The notes below the pieces were generated by a model. That model was not told the origin of the DNA. It saw nothing but the letters and a program-made list of their open reading frames with translations, and did no database searches. A DNA stretch of 64,000 nucleotides, from assembly GCF_012113595.1 (NCBI RefSeq), contig NZ_CP050831.1:1054001-1118000 (forward strand). The letters run 5' to 3'. The position numbers were made by a program, and so were the translations under genes. This DNA is from Bacteroides faecium (GTDB lineage Bacteria > Bacteroidota > Bacteroidia > Bacteroidales > Bacteroidaceae). Of this stretch, positions 8,902-17,913 are shown in pieces (the stretch's first letter is position 1; every line of letters begins with the position of its first letter).

Positions 8902-11385
8902 ATGAAAAGATTATCTGTCATACTAATCTCATTTTTACTATATCTGCCACTAAGCGCTCAATTCAAAGGAACAGTCTATATCGACACCGACCAATCGGGC
9001 ATATTTAATAAAGGCGACAAGCCGCTGGCGGGAGTTATGGTAACAGACGGATTGAACGTAGTAAAGACAGATAAGAAAGGTCGGTTCTCTTTACCCGGAT
9101 TCGAAAAGACACGGTTCATCACTATTACAACCCCTGCCGGATATGAAACAGAGCAGTTTTATCTATCCGCTAAGGAAAATAGAAAAAGCTATGATTTCGT
9201 ACTGACAGAGAGCGAACGGACTAAATCAAAAGAACACTCTTTCGTTCAAATCACCGATACCGAAGTGACCGGTGGAATGGGGCGTTGGGTGACAGACCTT
9301 CAACAATATATAAAGAACGAGAAACCTGCATTCCTAATTCATACCGGAGACATCTGTTACGAACCGGGACTCACAATGCACAATCAAGTAGTCAATGCGC
9401 AAACAATGGACTGCCCCGTTTATTATTGCATCGGCAATCACGACCTGGTGAAAGGCAAGTATGGCGAAGAGCTTTACGAGTCTCTCTACGGCCCGACATG
9501 GTATTCATTCGACGTTGGCAATATCCATTATGTAGTCACCCCCATCGACCACGGCGACAACCCGACTGACTATACCCTGAAAGACGTGTATAACTGGTTG
9601 AAAAATGACCTTGCGCTGATGAAAGAAGGACAAGCACTGATTCTTTTCAATCATGACCTATTCACCGCAAGCGACACTTTTGTATTCAAAGCCGACAATG
9701 AACATATGCTCGACCTGCGTGCTTTCAATACAAAAGCACAGATATACGGGCATATGCACTACAATTATGTACGTAATCAGAATGGGATTTATACTATCTG
9801 CACCGGAACACTGGATAAAGGTGGTATTGACCACTCCCCTTCTTCTTTCCGTGATATTAAGGTAGATGCGGATGATAATATCAGTACTGAATTGAGATAC
9901 GCTTTCATCGAACCGCAAATTGCCATCGTCTCTCCGATGGATAGTCAGATTACCACCTCTTCTGTTGCTGCTTCTACTGGCGAAAAACAGCTTCCTGTTT
10001 CCGTCAACACATATCATTCGCAGGCAAAAACATCACACGTTTCTTATATCCTAAGCGACGCGGAGAATAAACAGGAAATAGCCAAAGGCAACCTTACCTC
10101 TCTCACCGACTGGAACTGGAATGGAAACATTCAAATACCGGCGAATGAAAACGGGAAAAGACTGCATCTTACAGTAACTTCATTCTTCAACGACGGAAAG
10201 AAAGCGACTGCTACCAGCCAATTCACTTATCAAAAAGATTTCAAGCTGTCCACTATTCCGGGCAAAGACTGGAATACCCTGCTTCAAAACGCTGCCCACT
10301 CCGGCGGAGTCAATGACTCTCAGGTTAAACTCCCTCTGCAATTGCAATGGACAGCCAACACAGGCAGCAATATTTTTATGACTTCCCCCATTATCGCCGG
10401 ACAAAAAGTATTCATCGCCACCACTGATGACAATGTATCACTGAACACATTCATCTGCGCATTCGACTTCAACTCCGGCAAACTATTGTGGAAATTCCCT
10501 ACTGCAAATTCAGTAAAGAACACAATAGCCTATGAAAATGGAATTGTAATAGCCCAGGATGCCGCTTGCAATCTCTATGCCTTAGACGCAGACTCAGGGA
10601 AATTATTTTGGAAACAATACATCAATCTGGACAGTTACCCCTATCTGACTGAAGGAGTAACCGTAGATAAAGGCATAGCCTATGCCGGAATCGGCGCCGG
10701 ACTATCCGCCTATGATTTAAAAACAGGACAGACAATATGGACTAACAAAGACTGGAAACAACGGGAAGGCGCTACTACCACCCTGACCGTTGCCGGAAAT
10801 GTATTAGTCAGCGGGACACAATGGGGCGGATTATACGGCAATGACATCCGCACCGGAAAACAGCTTTGGAAACTCTCCGACAACGGGCTCGGCAACCGGG
10901 GAGCATCTCCGGTCTATAAAGACGGAAAACTATGGATTATCTCTTCCAAGAGCTTCTTCACCATAGAGCCGCAAACCGGAAAAGTACTTCAACAAAAAGA
11001 ACTCTCTGCCAATCTGGACGTTACATCCACCCCACTCGTCACCGAACAGGAAGTAATCTTCGGTACTGCCGACCGTGGAGTCTTCGCACTGGACAAATCC
11101 ACACTTTTCAGCAAATGGAAAGCAGAGACATCACCTTCACTCGTCTACACCGCCCCTTACTCCAGCACCCCGCAAGCCGGAGTGGAAACAAGCCCCGTAG
11201 CGTCACAAGGAGTTGTCTACATCGGAGCTTCCGACGGTTATCTGTACGCTATCGACCAGGCAACGGGAATCATAAAAGAGAAATATAATCTCGGAGCACC
11301 CGTATTCTCCACCGTAGCCGTATCCGGTAACCGGATGATTGTTTGCGACTTTGCAGGAAACGTGTATTGCTTCTCATCGAAGTAG
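8902..11385 (+). CDS. Secreted calcineurin-like metallophosphoesterase fused to a PQQ-type beta-propeller
   Basis: A signal peptide (cleavage near residue 20, LSAQ) exports the protein. Residues ~22-100 form a SdrD/carboxypeptidase-regulatory-like beta domain (GVMVTDGLNVVKTDKKGRFSLPG). Residues ~110-310 are a metallophosphoesterase: D119, GD at 149-150 (HTGDICY), GNHD with D181, H251 (FNHDLF) and GHMH at 283-286. Motif I reads D-T-E where the family normally has D-x-H. Residues ~345-450 look Ig-like. Residues ~470-827 hold repeated 'G.LYALD..TGK..W' blades of a PQQ/WD-type propeller. The natural substrate is unknown: phosphomonoester, diester or a glycan phosphate. It follows the symporter by 49 bp. 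Confidence 0.82.
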   Translation: MKRLSVILISFLLYLPLSAQFKGTVYIDTDQSGIFNKGDKPLAGVMVTDGLNVVKTDKKGRFSLPGFEKTRFITITTPAGYETEQFYLSAKENRKSYDFVLTESERTKSKEHSFVQITDTEVTGGMGRWVTDLQQYIKNEKPAFLIHTGDICYEPGLTMHNQVVNAQTMDCPVYYCIGNHDLVKGKYGEELYESLYGPTWYSFDVGNIHYVVTPIDHGDNPTDYTLKDVYNWLKNDLALMKEGQALILFNHDLFTASDTFVFKADNEHMLDLRAFNTKAQIYGHMHYNYVRNQNGIYTICTGTLDKGGIDHSPSSFRDIKVDADDNISTELRYAFIEPQIAIVSPMDSQITTSSVAASTGEKQLPVSVNTYHSQAKTSHVSYILSDAENKQEIAKGNLTSLTDWNWNGNIQIPANENGKRLHLTVTSFFNDGKKATATSQFTYQKDFKLSTIPGKDWNTLLQNAAHSGGVNDSQVKLPLQLQWTANTGSNIFMTSPIIAGQKVFIATTDDNVSLNTFICAFDFNSGKLLWKFPTANSVKNTIAYENGIVIAQDAACNLYALDADSGKLFWKQYINLDSYPYLTEGVTVDKGIAYAGIGAGLSAYDLKTGQTIWTNKDWKQREGATTTLTVAGNVLVSGTQWGGLYGNDIRTGKQLWKLSDNGLGNRGASPVYKDGKLWIISSKSFFTIEPQTGKVLQQKELSANLDVTSTPLVTEQEVIFGTADRGVFALDKSTLFSKWKAETSPSLVYTAPYSSTPQAGVETSPVASQGVVYIGASDGYLYAIDQATGIIKEKYNLGAPVFSTVAVSGNRMIVCDFAGNVYCFSSK

Positions 11386-11429
11386 ACCCGCCCTTCAATT
11401 CATCTCATACAGTTTTTGCCACCCTCAGC

Positions 11430-11460
11430 GTTGTAATTTGAAGATTATCACGTATCTTTG
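11430..11460 (+). promoter_or_regulatory. Bacteroides-type promoter for the parE-coaD gene cluster
   Basis: The -7 box TATCTTTG is at 11453-11460 and a -33-like GTTG at 11430-11433, 19 nt apart. It lies 25 nt before the ATG at 11486. No other strong box is seen before coaD, so 11486, parE and coaD are probably read together. Confidence 0.6.
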
Positions 11461-11485
11461 TTCCCTCAAATCATAAATACGAGAT

Positions 11486-12622
11486 ATGGCTATTACAATC
11501 AAGAAAGTCACCACAAAGAGTGAGCTAAAGAAATTTATCCGTTTCAATTACAGGATGTATAAGGACAATCCTTATTCCGTGCCCGACCTCTATGACGATA
11601 TGCTCAATACGTTCAACAAAAAGAAAAACGCGGCATTCGAGTTCTGTGAAGCAGATTATTTCCTGGCATACCGGGACGATAAAATCGTAGGGCGCGTAGC
11701 CGCTATCGTCAACAACCGTGCCAATGAGAAATGGGACTGCAAGAACGTCCGTTTCGGATGGATAGATTTCATTGACGACCCCGAAGTCTCTGCCGCCCTC
11801 ATCAAGACAGTAGAAGACTGGGGAAAAGAACGGGGCATGACGCACATTGCCGGCCCTCTCGGATTTACCGATTTCGATGCAGAAGGAATGCTGGTTGAAG
11901 GATTCGACCAACTCAGCACGATGGCTACCATCTACAACCACCCCTACTATCCGGTACATATGGAGAAACTCGGCTTCGAGAAAGACGCCGACTGGGTGGA
12001 ATACCAAATCTACATTCCCGATGCCATCCCCGACAAGCACAAGCGCATCTCCGAACTGATTCAACGGAAATATAATCTCAAGATAAAAAAATACACTTCC
12101 GGAAGGAAAATAGCCAAAGACTACGGACAGAAGATTTTCGAGCTGATGAACGAAGCATACAGCCCGCTCTACGGCTACTCCCCACTGACACAACGGCAAA
12201 TCGACCAGTACGTGAAAATGTACCTGCCTATTCTCGACTTGCGCATGGTGACCCTTATCACCGACGCCAACGACGAACTGGTCTGCGTGGGCATCTCCAT
12301 GCCTTCACTTGCCGAAGCCCTGCAAAAGTCGCACGGACGCCTGCTACCCCTCGGATGGTTCTACCTGCTGAAAGCATTATTCATGAAACGCCGTGCCAAA
12401 ATGCTTGATTTACTACTTGTTGCAGTGAAGCCGGAATACCAGAACAAAGGTGTTAACGCTTTGTTATTTTCCGATTTAATTCCGGTTTATCAAAAATTAG
12501 GTTTTATATTTGCAGAGAGCAATCCCGAACTGGAACTGAACGGAAAAGTCCAGGCTCAGTGGGATTACTTTGAGACTAAGCAACATAAGCGCCGCCGTGC
12601 GTTCATCAAAGAGATAAAATAA
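11486..12622 (+). CDS. GNAT-fold acyltransferase-like protein
   Basis: A 378-aa cytoplasmic protein of a type common in Bacteroidetes. Residues ~1-150 contain one GNAT-like half, with EADYFLAYRDDKIVGRVAAIVN resembling the central strands. A second half carries LLLVAVKPEYQNKGVNALLF near residues 310-330, where Q-N-K-G-V matches the acetyl-CoA pyrophosphate-binding Q/R-x-x-G-x-G/A motif. There is no signal or membrane segment. It is followed 9 nt later by parE. The acceptor substrate is unknown. The fold assignment is moderately firm. Confidence 0.65.
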   Translation: MAITIKKVTTKSELKKFIRFNYRMYKDNPYSVPDLYDDMLNTFNKKKNAAFEFCEADYFLAYRDDKIVGRVAAIVNNRANEKWDCKNVRFGWIDFIDDPEVSAALIKTVEDWGKERGMTHIAGPLGFTDFDAEGMLVEGFDQLSTMATIYNHPYYPVHMEKLGFEKDADWVEYQIYIPDAIPDKHKRISELIQRKYNLKIKKYTSGRKIAKDYGQKIFELMNEAYSPLYGYSPLTQRQIDQYVKMYLPILDLRMVTLITDANDELVCVGISMPSLAEALQKSHGRLLPLGWFYLLKALFMKRRAKMLDLLLVAVKPEYQNKGVNALLFSDLIPVYQKLGFIFAESNPELELNGKVQAQWDYFETKQHKRRRAFIKEIK

Positions 12623-12631
12623 AAAACAGCT

Positions 12632-14509
12632 ATGGAAGAGAACGAATTGATACCTGTAGACAACAACAATGCAGTAGAGTACACTGACGACAACATCCGC
12701 CACCTGAGCGACATGGAACATGTGCGCACACGTCCCGGCATGTATATCGGCAGGCTGGGCGACGGCGCACACGCCGAAGACGGAATCTATGTCCTCCTGA
12801 AAGAAGTAATCGACAACAGTATTGACGAGTTCAAAATGCAAGCCGGTAAGAAAATCGAGATTACCGTTGAAGAAAACCTTCGTGTCAGTGTCCGCGACTA
12901 CGGACGGGGCATCCCGCAAGGAAAGCTGATTGAAGCCGTCAGCATGCTGAATACAGGTGGTAAGTACGACAGCAAGGCATTCAAGAAGAGTGTCGGACTG
13001 AACGGTGTCGGTGTGAAAGCCGTCAACGCACTGAGCTCCCGTTTCGAGGTACGCAGTTACCGCGACGGCAAAGTACGTACCGCCACTTTCTCCAAAGGAA
13101 ACCTGCTGACTGACAATACGCAAGATACCGAAGAGGAAAACGGAACTTACATCTTCTTCGAACCGGACAACACTTTATTCCTGAATTATTGTTTCAAGCC
13201 CGAATTTATCGAGACTATGCTACGTAACTACACGTACCTCAACACAGGGCTTGCCATTATCTATAACGGTCACCGCATCCTGTCGCGCAACGGTCTGGTC
13301 GACCTTCTGAACGACAACATGACCGCTACCGGACTTTATCCGATTATCCACCTGAAAGGGGAAGACATCGAGATTGCCTTCACCCATACCGGACAATACG
13401 GAGAAGAATATTACTCCTTCGTCAACGGTCAGCACACCACGCAGGGCGGTACGCATCAAAGTGCTTTCAAGGAACACATTGCCCGTACTATCAAGGAATT
13501 CTTCAACAAGAACATGGATTATACCGATATCCGTAACGGACTGGTTGCCGCCATTGCCGTCAACGTGGAAGAACCTATCTTCGAGAGCCAGACCAAGACC
13601 AAACTGGGTTCTACCAATATGGTTCCCGGCGGCGTGACGGTCAACAAATACGTGGGCGACTTCATCAAACAGGAAGTGGACAACTTCCTGCACAAGCATG
13701 CGGACGTAGCCGAAGCAATCCAGCAAAAGATACAGGAATCGGAAAAGGAACGCAAAGCCATCGCTGGCGTGACGAAACTCGCCCGTGAACGTGCCAAGAA
13801 AGCGAACTTGCACAACCGCAAACTGCGCGACTGCCGCGTCCACCTCAACGACCCGAAGGGAAAAGGACTGGAAGAGGACTCCTGCATCTTTATCACCGAG
13901 GGAGATTCTGCAAGCGGTTCCATCACCAAAAGCCGTGATGTCAACACACAAGCGGTATTCAGCCTTCGCGGTAAACCGCTGAACTCTTTCGGGCTGACAA
14001 AGAAAGTAGTCTACGAAAACGAAGAGTTCAACCTGCTCCAGGCAGCCTTGAATATAGAAGACGGCATAGAAGGGCTGCGCTACAACAAGGTCATCGTAGC
14101 AACCGATGCCGATGTGGACGGCATGCATATCCGCCTGCTGCTGATTACTTTCTTCCTGCAATTCTTCCCCGACCTCATCAAGAAGGGGCATGTATATATC
14201 CTGCAAACTCCCTTGTTCCGTGTACGCAATAAGAAAAAAACAATCTATTGCTACAGCGATGAAGAGCGTGTCAACGCCATCAACGAATTAAGCCCGAACC
14301 CCGAAATCACCCGATTCAAGGGACTGGGAGAAATCTCGCCGGACGAGTTTAAACATTTCATCGGCAAGGACATGCGCCTGGAACAAGTTTCATTGCGCAA
14401 AACGGACGCAGTAAAAGAACTTCTTGAATTCTACATGGGCAAGAATACCATGGAACGACAGAACTTTATTATAGACAACTTGGTTATAGAAGAAGACTTG
14501 GCATCATGA
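12632..14509 (+). CDS. parE: DNA topoisomerase IV subunit B (GyrB/ParE-type ATPase)
   Basis: Type IIA topoisomerase ATPase/TOPRIM subunit, which with ParC decatenates daughter chromosomes. GHKL ATPase motifs are clear: RPGMYIG, EVIDNSIDEF with the catalytic Glu, DYGRGIP and GLNGVGVKAVNALS. The transducer contains QTKTKLGS. The TOPRIM domain has EGDSASGS and DADVDGMHIR with the metal-binding acidic residues. The C-terminus has the RFKGLGEISPDEF block. 625 aa is the short form, without the gyrase-type insertion, in keeping with ParE and the Bacteroidetes 'GyrB-like' topo IV B. No parC partner lies in this window. The stop codon overlaps the coaD start by 4 bp (ATGA), so translation is probably coupled. 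Confidence 0.95.
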   Translation: MEENELIPVDNNNAVEYTDDNIRHLSDMEHVRTRPGMYIGRLGDGAHAEDGIYVLLKEVIDNSIDEFKMQAGKKIEITVEENLRVSVRDYGRGIPQGKLIEAVSMLNTGGKYDSKAFKKSVGLNGVGVKAVNALSSRFEVRSYRDGKVRTATFSKGNLLTDNTQDTEEENGTYIFFEPDNTLFLNYCFKPEFIETMLRNYTYLNTGLAIIYNGHRILSRNGLVDLLNDNMTATGLYPIIHLKGEDIEIAFTHTGQYGEEYYSFVNGQHTTQGGTHQSAFKEHIARTIKEFFNKNMDYTDIRNGLVAAIAVNVEEPIFESQTKTKLGSTNMVPGGVTVNKYVGDFIKQEVDNFLHKHADVAEAIQQKIQESEKERKAIAGVTKLARERAKKANLHNRKLRDCRVHLNDPKGKGLEEDSCIFITEGDSASGSITKSRDVNTQAVFSLRGKPLNSFGLTKKVVYENEEFNLLQAALNIEDGIEGLRYNKVIVATDADVDGMHIRLLLITFFLQFFPDLIKKGHVYILQTPLFRVRNKKKTIYCYSDEERVNAINELSPNPEITRFKGLGEISPDEFKHFIGKDMRLEQVSLRKTDAVKELLEFYMGKNTMERQNFIIDNLVIEEDLAS

Positions 14510-14961
14510 GAAGAGCAATATTCCCGGGTACTTTCGACCCCTTCACCATCGGACATTATTCGGTAGTGGAACGTGCACTTACCTTTATGGACGAGATTGT
14601 GATAGGAATCGGTATCAACGAGAACAAGAATACATATTTCCCCATCGAGAAAAGGGAAGAAATGATTCGGGAACTTTATAAAGACGAACCTCGCATCACA
14701 GTACAGTCTTACGACTCCCTGACAATTGATTTCGCACAGGAAGTAGGAGCACGGTTCATCGTCCGCGGCATCCGTACCGTGAAAGACTTCGAGTACGAAG
14801 AGACTATTGCGGATATCAACCGTAAACTGGCGGGCATCGAAACCATCCTGCTCTTCACTGAGCCTGAACTGACTTGCGTCAGCTCTACGATTGTACGCGA
14901 GTTATTGACCTATAATAAAGATATCAGCCAGTTTATCCCTAAAGGAATGAGGATAAGTTGA
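14506..14961 (+). CDS. coaD: Phosphopantetheine adenylyltransferase
   Basis: Fourth step of CoA synthesis: transfers AMP from ATP to 4'-phosphopantetheine. The nucleotidyltransferase signature is complete: FPGTFDPFTIGH (T/HxGH motif) near the N-terminus, RGIRTVKDFEYE in the middle and VSSTIVREL, the ISSTxxR-type motif, near the C-terminus. 151 aa, close to the usual ~160. It overlaps parE by 4 bp. A start at 14506 is forced by the motif position. Confidence 0.97.
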   Translation: MRRAIFPGTFDPFTIGHYSVVERALTFMDEIVIGIGINENKNTYFPIEKREEMIRELYKDEPRITVQSYDSLTIDFAQEVGARFIVRGIRTVKDFEYEETIADINRKLAGIETILLFTEPELTCVSSTIVRELLTYNKDISQFIPKGMRIS

Positions 14962-15029
14962 GAGTTGAGAATGGAGAGTTGAGAAGGATACAGGCGTATC
15001 CGGACTCGGCTTTAATATAAAGTAAGATT

Positions 15030-16619
15030 ATGAGTAAGATTAAGATATACGTCCTTTTGGCTTGCCTGTGGACAGTATCAGCCGTACAGGCTCAGAATTT
15101 CGGTTCGGCTGCCATGCGCAAGCTACAAATGGCAGAATTTGCAATCTCCAACTTCTATGTAGACAAAGTAGATGAGGACAAGCTGGTAGAAGAAGCTATC
15201 ATCAAGATGCTGGCACAACTCGACCCGCACTCCACCTACTCGGACGCAGAGGAAGTGAAGAAGATGAACGAACCTCTCCAAGGCAACTTCGAAGGTATCG
15301 GGGTACAGTTCCAAATGATTGAGGACACCTTGCTTGTGGTACAACCTGTCAGCAACGGCCCTTCCGAGAAAGTCGGCATCCTTGCCGGCGACCGCATTAT
15401 CGCCGTCAACGACAGTGCCATTGCCGGAGTGAAGATGAGTACGGAAGATATAATGAAACGTCTTCGTGGCCCGAAAGGCTCCAAAGTCAATCTGAAAATT
15501 GTCCGCCGTGGCGTGCAAGACCCATTGGTTTTCACCGTAAAAAGAGACAAGATACCTATCCTCAGCCTCGATGCCTCTTACATGATTCAGCCCAAGACAG
15601 GCTATATCCGTATCAACCGCTTCGGAGCGACAACCGCCGAAGAGTTCAAGAAAGCAATGAAGGAACTCCAGAAACAAGGAATGAAGGATATGATTCTCGA
15701 CTTGCAAGGAAACGGAGGAGGTTACCTGAATGCAGCCATCGACCTCGCCAACGAATTCCTGGGACAAAAAGAACTAATCGTCTACACCGAAGGACGGACT
15801 GCCAAGCGCAGCGACTTCTATGCCAAAGGCAACGGGGACTTCCGTAACGGCCGTCTCATCGTATTGGTCGACGAATATACAGCTTCCGCCAGCGAAATCG
15901 TCAGCGGAGCAGTACAGGATTGGGACAGAGGGATTATCGTCGGCCGCCGTTCTTTCGGCAAAGGGCTGGTTCAACGTCCTATCGACCTTCCCGACGGTTC
16001 CATGATTCGCCTGACTATCGCCCGTTATTATACCCCTGCCGGTCGCTGTATCCAGAAACCTTACGACAGTTCGACAGATTACAACAAGGACTTGATAGAA
16101 CGCTTCAACCACGGTGAACTGATGAATGCCGACAGTATCCACTTCCCCGATTCGTTGAAAGTACAGACCAAGAAGCTTGGACGCACCGTTTACGGCGGTG
16201 GCGGCATCATGCCGGATTATTTCGTGCCTATTGATACAACCCTTTATACGGATTACCACCGCAATCTGGTAGCCAAAGGCGTCGTTATCAAATTCACCAT
16301 GAAGTTTATCGAAGGACACCGGAAGGAATTAGCCAACAAGTACAAGAAGTTCGAATCATTCAATGAGAAGTTTATCATAGATGATGAGATGATGGCTACT
16401 TTACGGGAAATGGGTGAAAAGGCAGGCGTTAAGTTCAATGAGGAACAGTATCAGAAATCGCTGCCGCTCATCAAGACGCAACTCAAAGCCTTGATTGCCC
16501 GTGACCTCTGGGATATGAACGAATATTTCCGGGTGATGAATACGACGAATGAAAGTGTTCAAAAGGCATTGGAGATATTGAATTCGGACGAGTATCAGAA
16601 GAAGTTGAAAGCAAATTAG
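15030..16619 (+). CDS. S41-family carboxy-terminal processing protease (CtpA-like) with PDZ domain
   Basis: Exported serine protease; a signal peptide ends about residue 22 (AVQAQ). After an N-terminal helical region (MLAQLDPHSTYSDAEE) there is a PDZ domain at ~85-170 with GIGVQF and PSEKVGILAGDRIIAVND. The S41 catalytic core follows: DLQGNGGGYLNAAIDLANEF, the nucleophile Ser in YTASASEIVSGA and the catalytic Lys in RSFGKGLVQ. The ~150-residue C-terminal extension contains YGGGGIMPDYFVPID and a helical tail. Such enzymes trim C-termini of periplasmic or lipoprotein substrates. It is 68 nt after coaD on the same strand. Confidence 0.93.
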   Translation: MSKIKIYVLLACLWTVSAVQAQNFGSAAMRKLQMAEFAISNFYVDKVDEDKLVEEAIIKMLAQLDPHSTYSDAEEVKKMNEPLQGNFEGIGVQFQMIEDTLLVVQPVSNGPSEKVGILAGDRIIAVNDSAIAGVKMSTEDIMKRLRGPKGSKVNLKIVRRGVQDPLVFTVKRDKIPILSLDASYMIQPKTGYIRINRFGATTAEEFKKAMKELQKQGMKDMILDLQGNGGGYLNAAIDLANEFLGQKELIVYTEGRTAKRSDFYAKGNGDFRNGRLIVLVDEYTASASEIVSGAVQDWDRGIIVGRRSFGKGLVQRPIDLPDGSMIRLTIARYYTPAGRCIQKPYDSSTDYNKDLIERFNHGELMNADSIHFPDSLKVQTKKLGRTVYGGGGIMPDYFVPIDTTLYTDYHRNLVAKGVVIKFTMKFIEGHRKELANKYKKFESFNEKFIIDDEMMATLREMGEKAGVKFNEEQYQKSLPLIKTQLKALIARDLWDMNEYFRVMNTTNESVQKALEILNSDEYQKKLKAN

Positions 16620-16669
16620 TTCCGATATTCATCCACTCTCTATATATTAAAACTCACATTTCTCTTTCA

Positions 16670-16734
16670 CCTATCACCATCGGCAATCAAACTCCTTATT
16701 CATCGAGGTTTCCGACGGTGATAGGTTGTTTTTT
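16670..16734 (+). terminator. Hairpin with T-run after the S41 protease gene
   Basis: Left arm 16670-16683 (CCTATCACCATCGG) pairs with 16712-16725 (CCGACGGTGATAGG) with one mismatched pair in 14. The right arm is followed by TTGTTTTTT. The 28-nt loop carries CCTTATTCATCG, a motif found again, in both orientations, in the repeat element at 45242-45723. Confidence 0.6.
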
Positions 16735-16844
16735 AACCTATCACCTCATCTATCACCTATCACCGCTAAGGTACGCTTTCCTTTCCTACACCGTATCTGT
16801 CAATCGGGACAAGGCTAATAAATTCCTCAAACATGTAGGAATAC
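16735..16844. repeat. CTATCACC-rich direct repeats in the intergenic region
   Basis: Directly behind the hairpin the segment reads CCTATCACC, then CTATCACC, then TATCACC, which are copies of the hairpin's left-arm motif. The rest, up to 16844, has no gene or recognisable site. Confidence 0.5.
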
Positions 16845-16876
16845 TTTGTTTTTCTCCCTTATATAGTTTATCTTTG
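16845..16876 (+). promoter_or_regulatory. Strong-looking Bacteroides promoter upstream of the 22-bp array
   Basis: TTTG at 16845-16848 and TATCTTTG at 16869-16876 are 20 nt apart, a full match to the -33/-7 consensus. Transcription would begin near 16883, about 12 nt before the first unit of the array. It would either make a separate small RNA or a ~290-nt leader for the HU-like gene at 17178. Confidence 0.65.
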
Positions 16877-16894
16877 TTACTGATATAGCTCATC

Positions 16895-16982
16895 TACCAT
16901 AGCCGTGACGATTTCCTACCACGGCCATGACGAGAAGCTACCACAGCCATGGCAAGTACTTACCACGGCCGTGACAGACTAA
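16895..16982 (+). repeat. Four-unit degenerate array with exact 22-bp pitch
   Basis: Units begin with TACCA[C/T] at 16895, 16917, 16939 and 16961, exactly 22 bp apart. The shared core is TACCA-C/T-G/A-GCC-G/A-TG. The last unit holds the perfect palindrome CACGGCCGTG and the others are one or two changes from it. The units are not identical and there are no unique spacers. A comparable architecture is seen at 45366-45620. From 16983 to 17177 nothing else is recognised. Confidence 0.75.
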
Positions 16983-17177
16983 TGATAAAGGCACCGGAAC
17001 AGAACTATCCCTACGTCTTAATCAAAGAATAAAGGCAGGACAACTTATATAAAGCCGCTTGATAACAAACAAACAACAGCTATATAACACAATCCCCTCT
17101 AACTAATATCCAACGATAACTAATTTGTTTTGCAACAACAAAACACAATGTATTTACGATAAACTAAATAGAGAACA

Positions 17178-17831
17178 ATGGCAATACAATTTGAATTGTA
17201 CAAGACTCCTCATCCCAAGGACGAGGAAAACAAAGAGACTTATCACGCACGCGTAGTCAACTTCCAGCATATCGACACGGACTATCTGGCAAAGGAAATC
17301 CAGATAGCCACCTCGCTGACCGAAGGAGACGTAAAATCTGTCCTCGATTCCCTTAGCCACTTTATGGGTGACCGGCTTCGAGAGGGAGAAAGCGTCCATC
17401 TGGACGGCATCGGTTATTTTCAGATAAAACTGAACAGTAAAGAACCTATCACTTCGCCCAAACTGAAAGCCAATCAAATTAAGCTCAAAGCCAACATCAA
17501 CTTCAAGGCAGATGCCAAACTGAAAAGGTCAGTCAGCGTCGTACACCTGGAACGAAGCAAACTGAAACCCCATTCGGCTTCCCGCTCGAACGAAGAAATA
17601 GACAAGCTGCTGGCTAACTATTTCAGCAATAACCCGGTATTAACCCGCTCCGACTTCCAAAGGCTCTGCGGCTTTACTCCCACCACTGCCGCACGGCACA
17701 TCAAACGGCTGAAAGAGGAAAAGAAGTTGAAGAATATCAATACTTATTATAATCCGATTTACATGCCGATGCCGGGATATTATGGCAAGGCGGAGATAAA
17801 AGAGGATGAAGCAAATACTATACAGCGATAA
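17178..17831 (+). CDS. HU-like (HU-HIG type) DNA-binding protein
   Basis: 217 aa, no signal. Residues ~1-125 look like the divergent HU/IHF domain typical of Bacteroidetes: helical start, LAKEIQIATSLTEGDVKSVLDSL, then LREGESVHLDGIGYFQI, the HU beta-arm entry. Residues ~135-200 form an additional helix-turn-helix-like module (LTRSDFQRLCGFTPTTAARHIKRLKEE), so two DNA-binding parts may be joined. It is preceded by a long leader with a promoter and a 22-bp-pitch array. Roles in nucleoid structure or local regulation are possible; no precise function is known to me. Convergent with the RhuM-Fic gene. Confidence 0.75.
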   Translation: MAIQFELYKTPHPKDEENKETYHARVVNFQHIDTDYLAKEIQIATSLTEGDVKSVLDSLSHFMGDRLREGESVHLDGIGYFQIKLNSKEPITSPKLKANQIKLKANINFKADAKLKRSVSVVHLERSKLKPHSASRSNEEIDKLLANYFSNNPVLTRSDFQRLCGFTPTTAARHIKRLKEEKKLKNINTYYNPIYMPMPGYYGKAEIKEDEANTIQR

Positions 17832-17873
17832 AGTAAAGAGTATGAAAAAAGTGTCCAGGAAGGTATTACCGAT

Positions 17874-17897
17874 CATTTTGCTGACGTCAGCAAAATG
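17874..17897. repeat. 24-bp perfect palindrome
   Basis: CATTTTGCTGAC followed by its exact complement, nested in a weaker AGGAA/TTCCT pair, 43 nt after the HU-like stop codon. Together with the next hairpin it probably ends transcription between two convergent genes, but a perfect 24-bp palindrome could equally be a protein-binding site. Confidence 0.6.
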
Positions 17898-17913
17898 GTA
17901 TTCCTGATAATAG

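Noticed and set aside
13220..14206. Minus-strand 328-aa open frame inside parE
   Set aside because: It is a shadow of a strongly conserved topoisomerase gene; codon bias, not coding, keeps it open. No signal or family motif.
12632..14509. Gene as gyrB
   Set aside because: The 625-aa length and lack of gyrase-type insertion favour topoisomerase IV subunit B, though a phylogeny would settle it.
16895..16982. Possible CRISPR array
   Set aside because: Units are degenerate, pitch is 22 bp with no room for spacers, only four units, and no cas genes are present.
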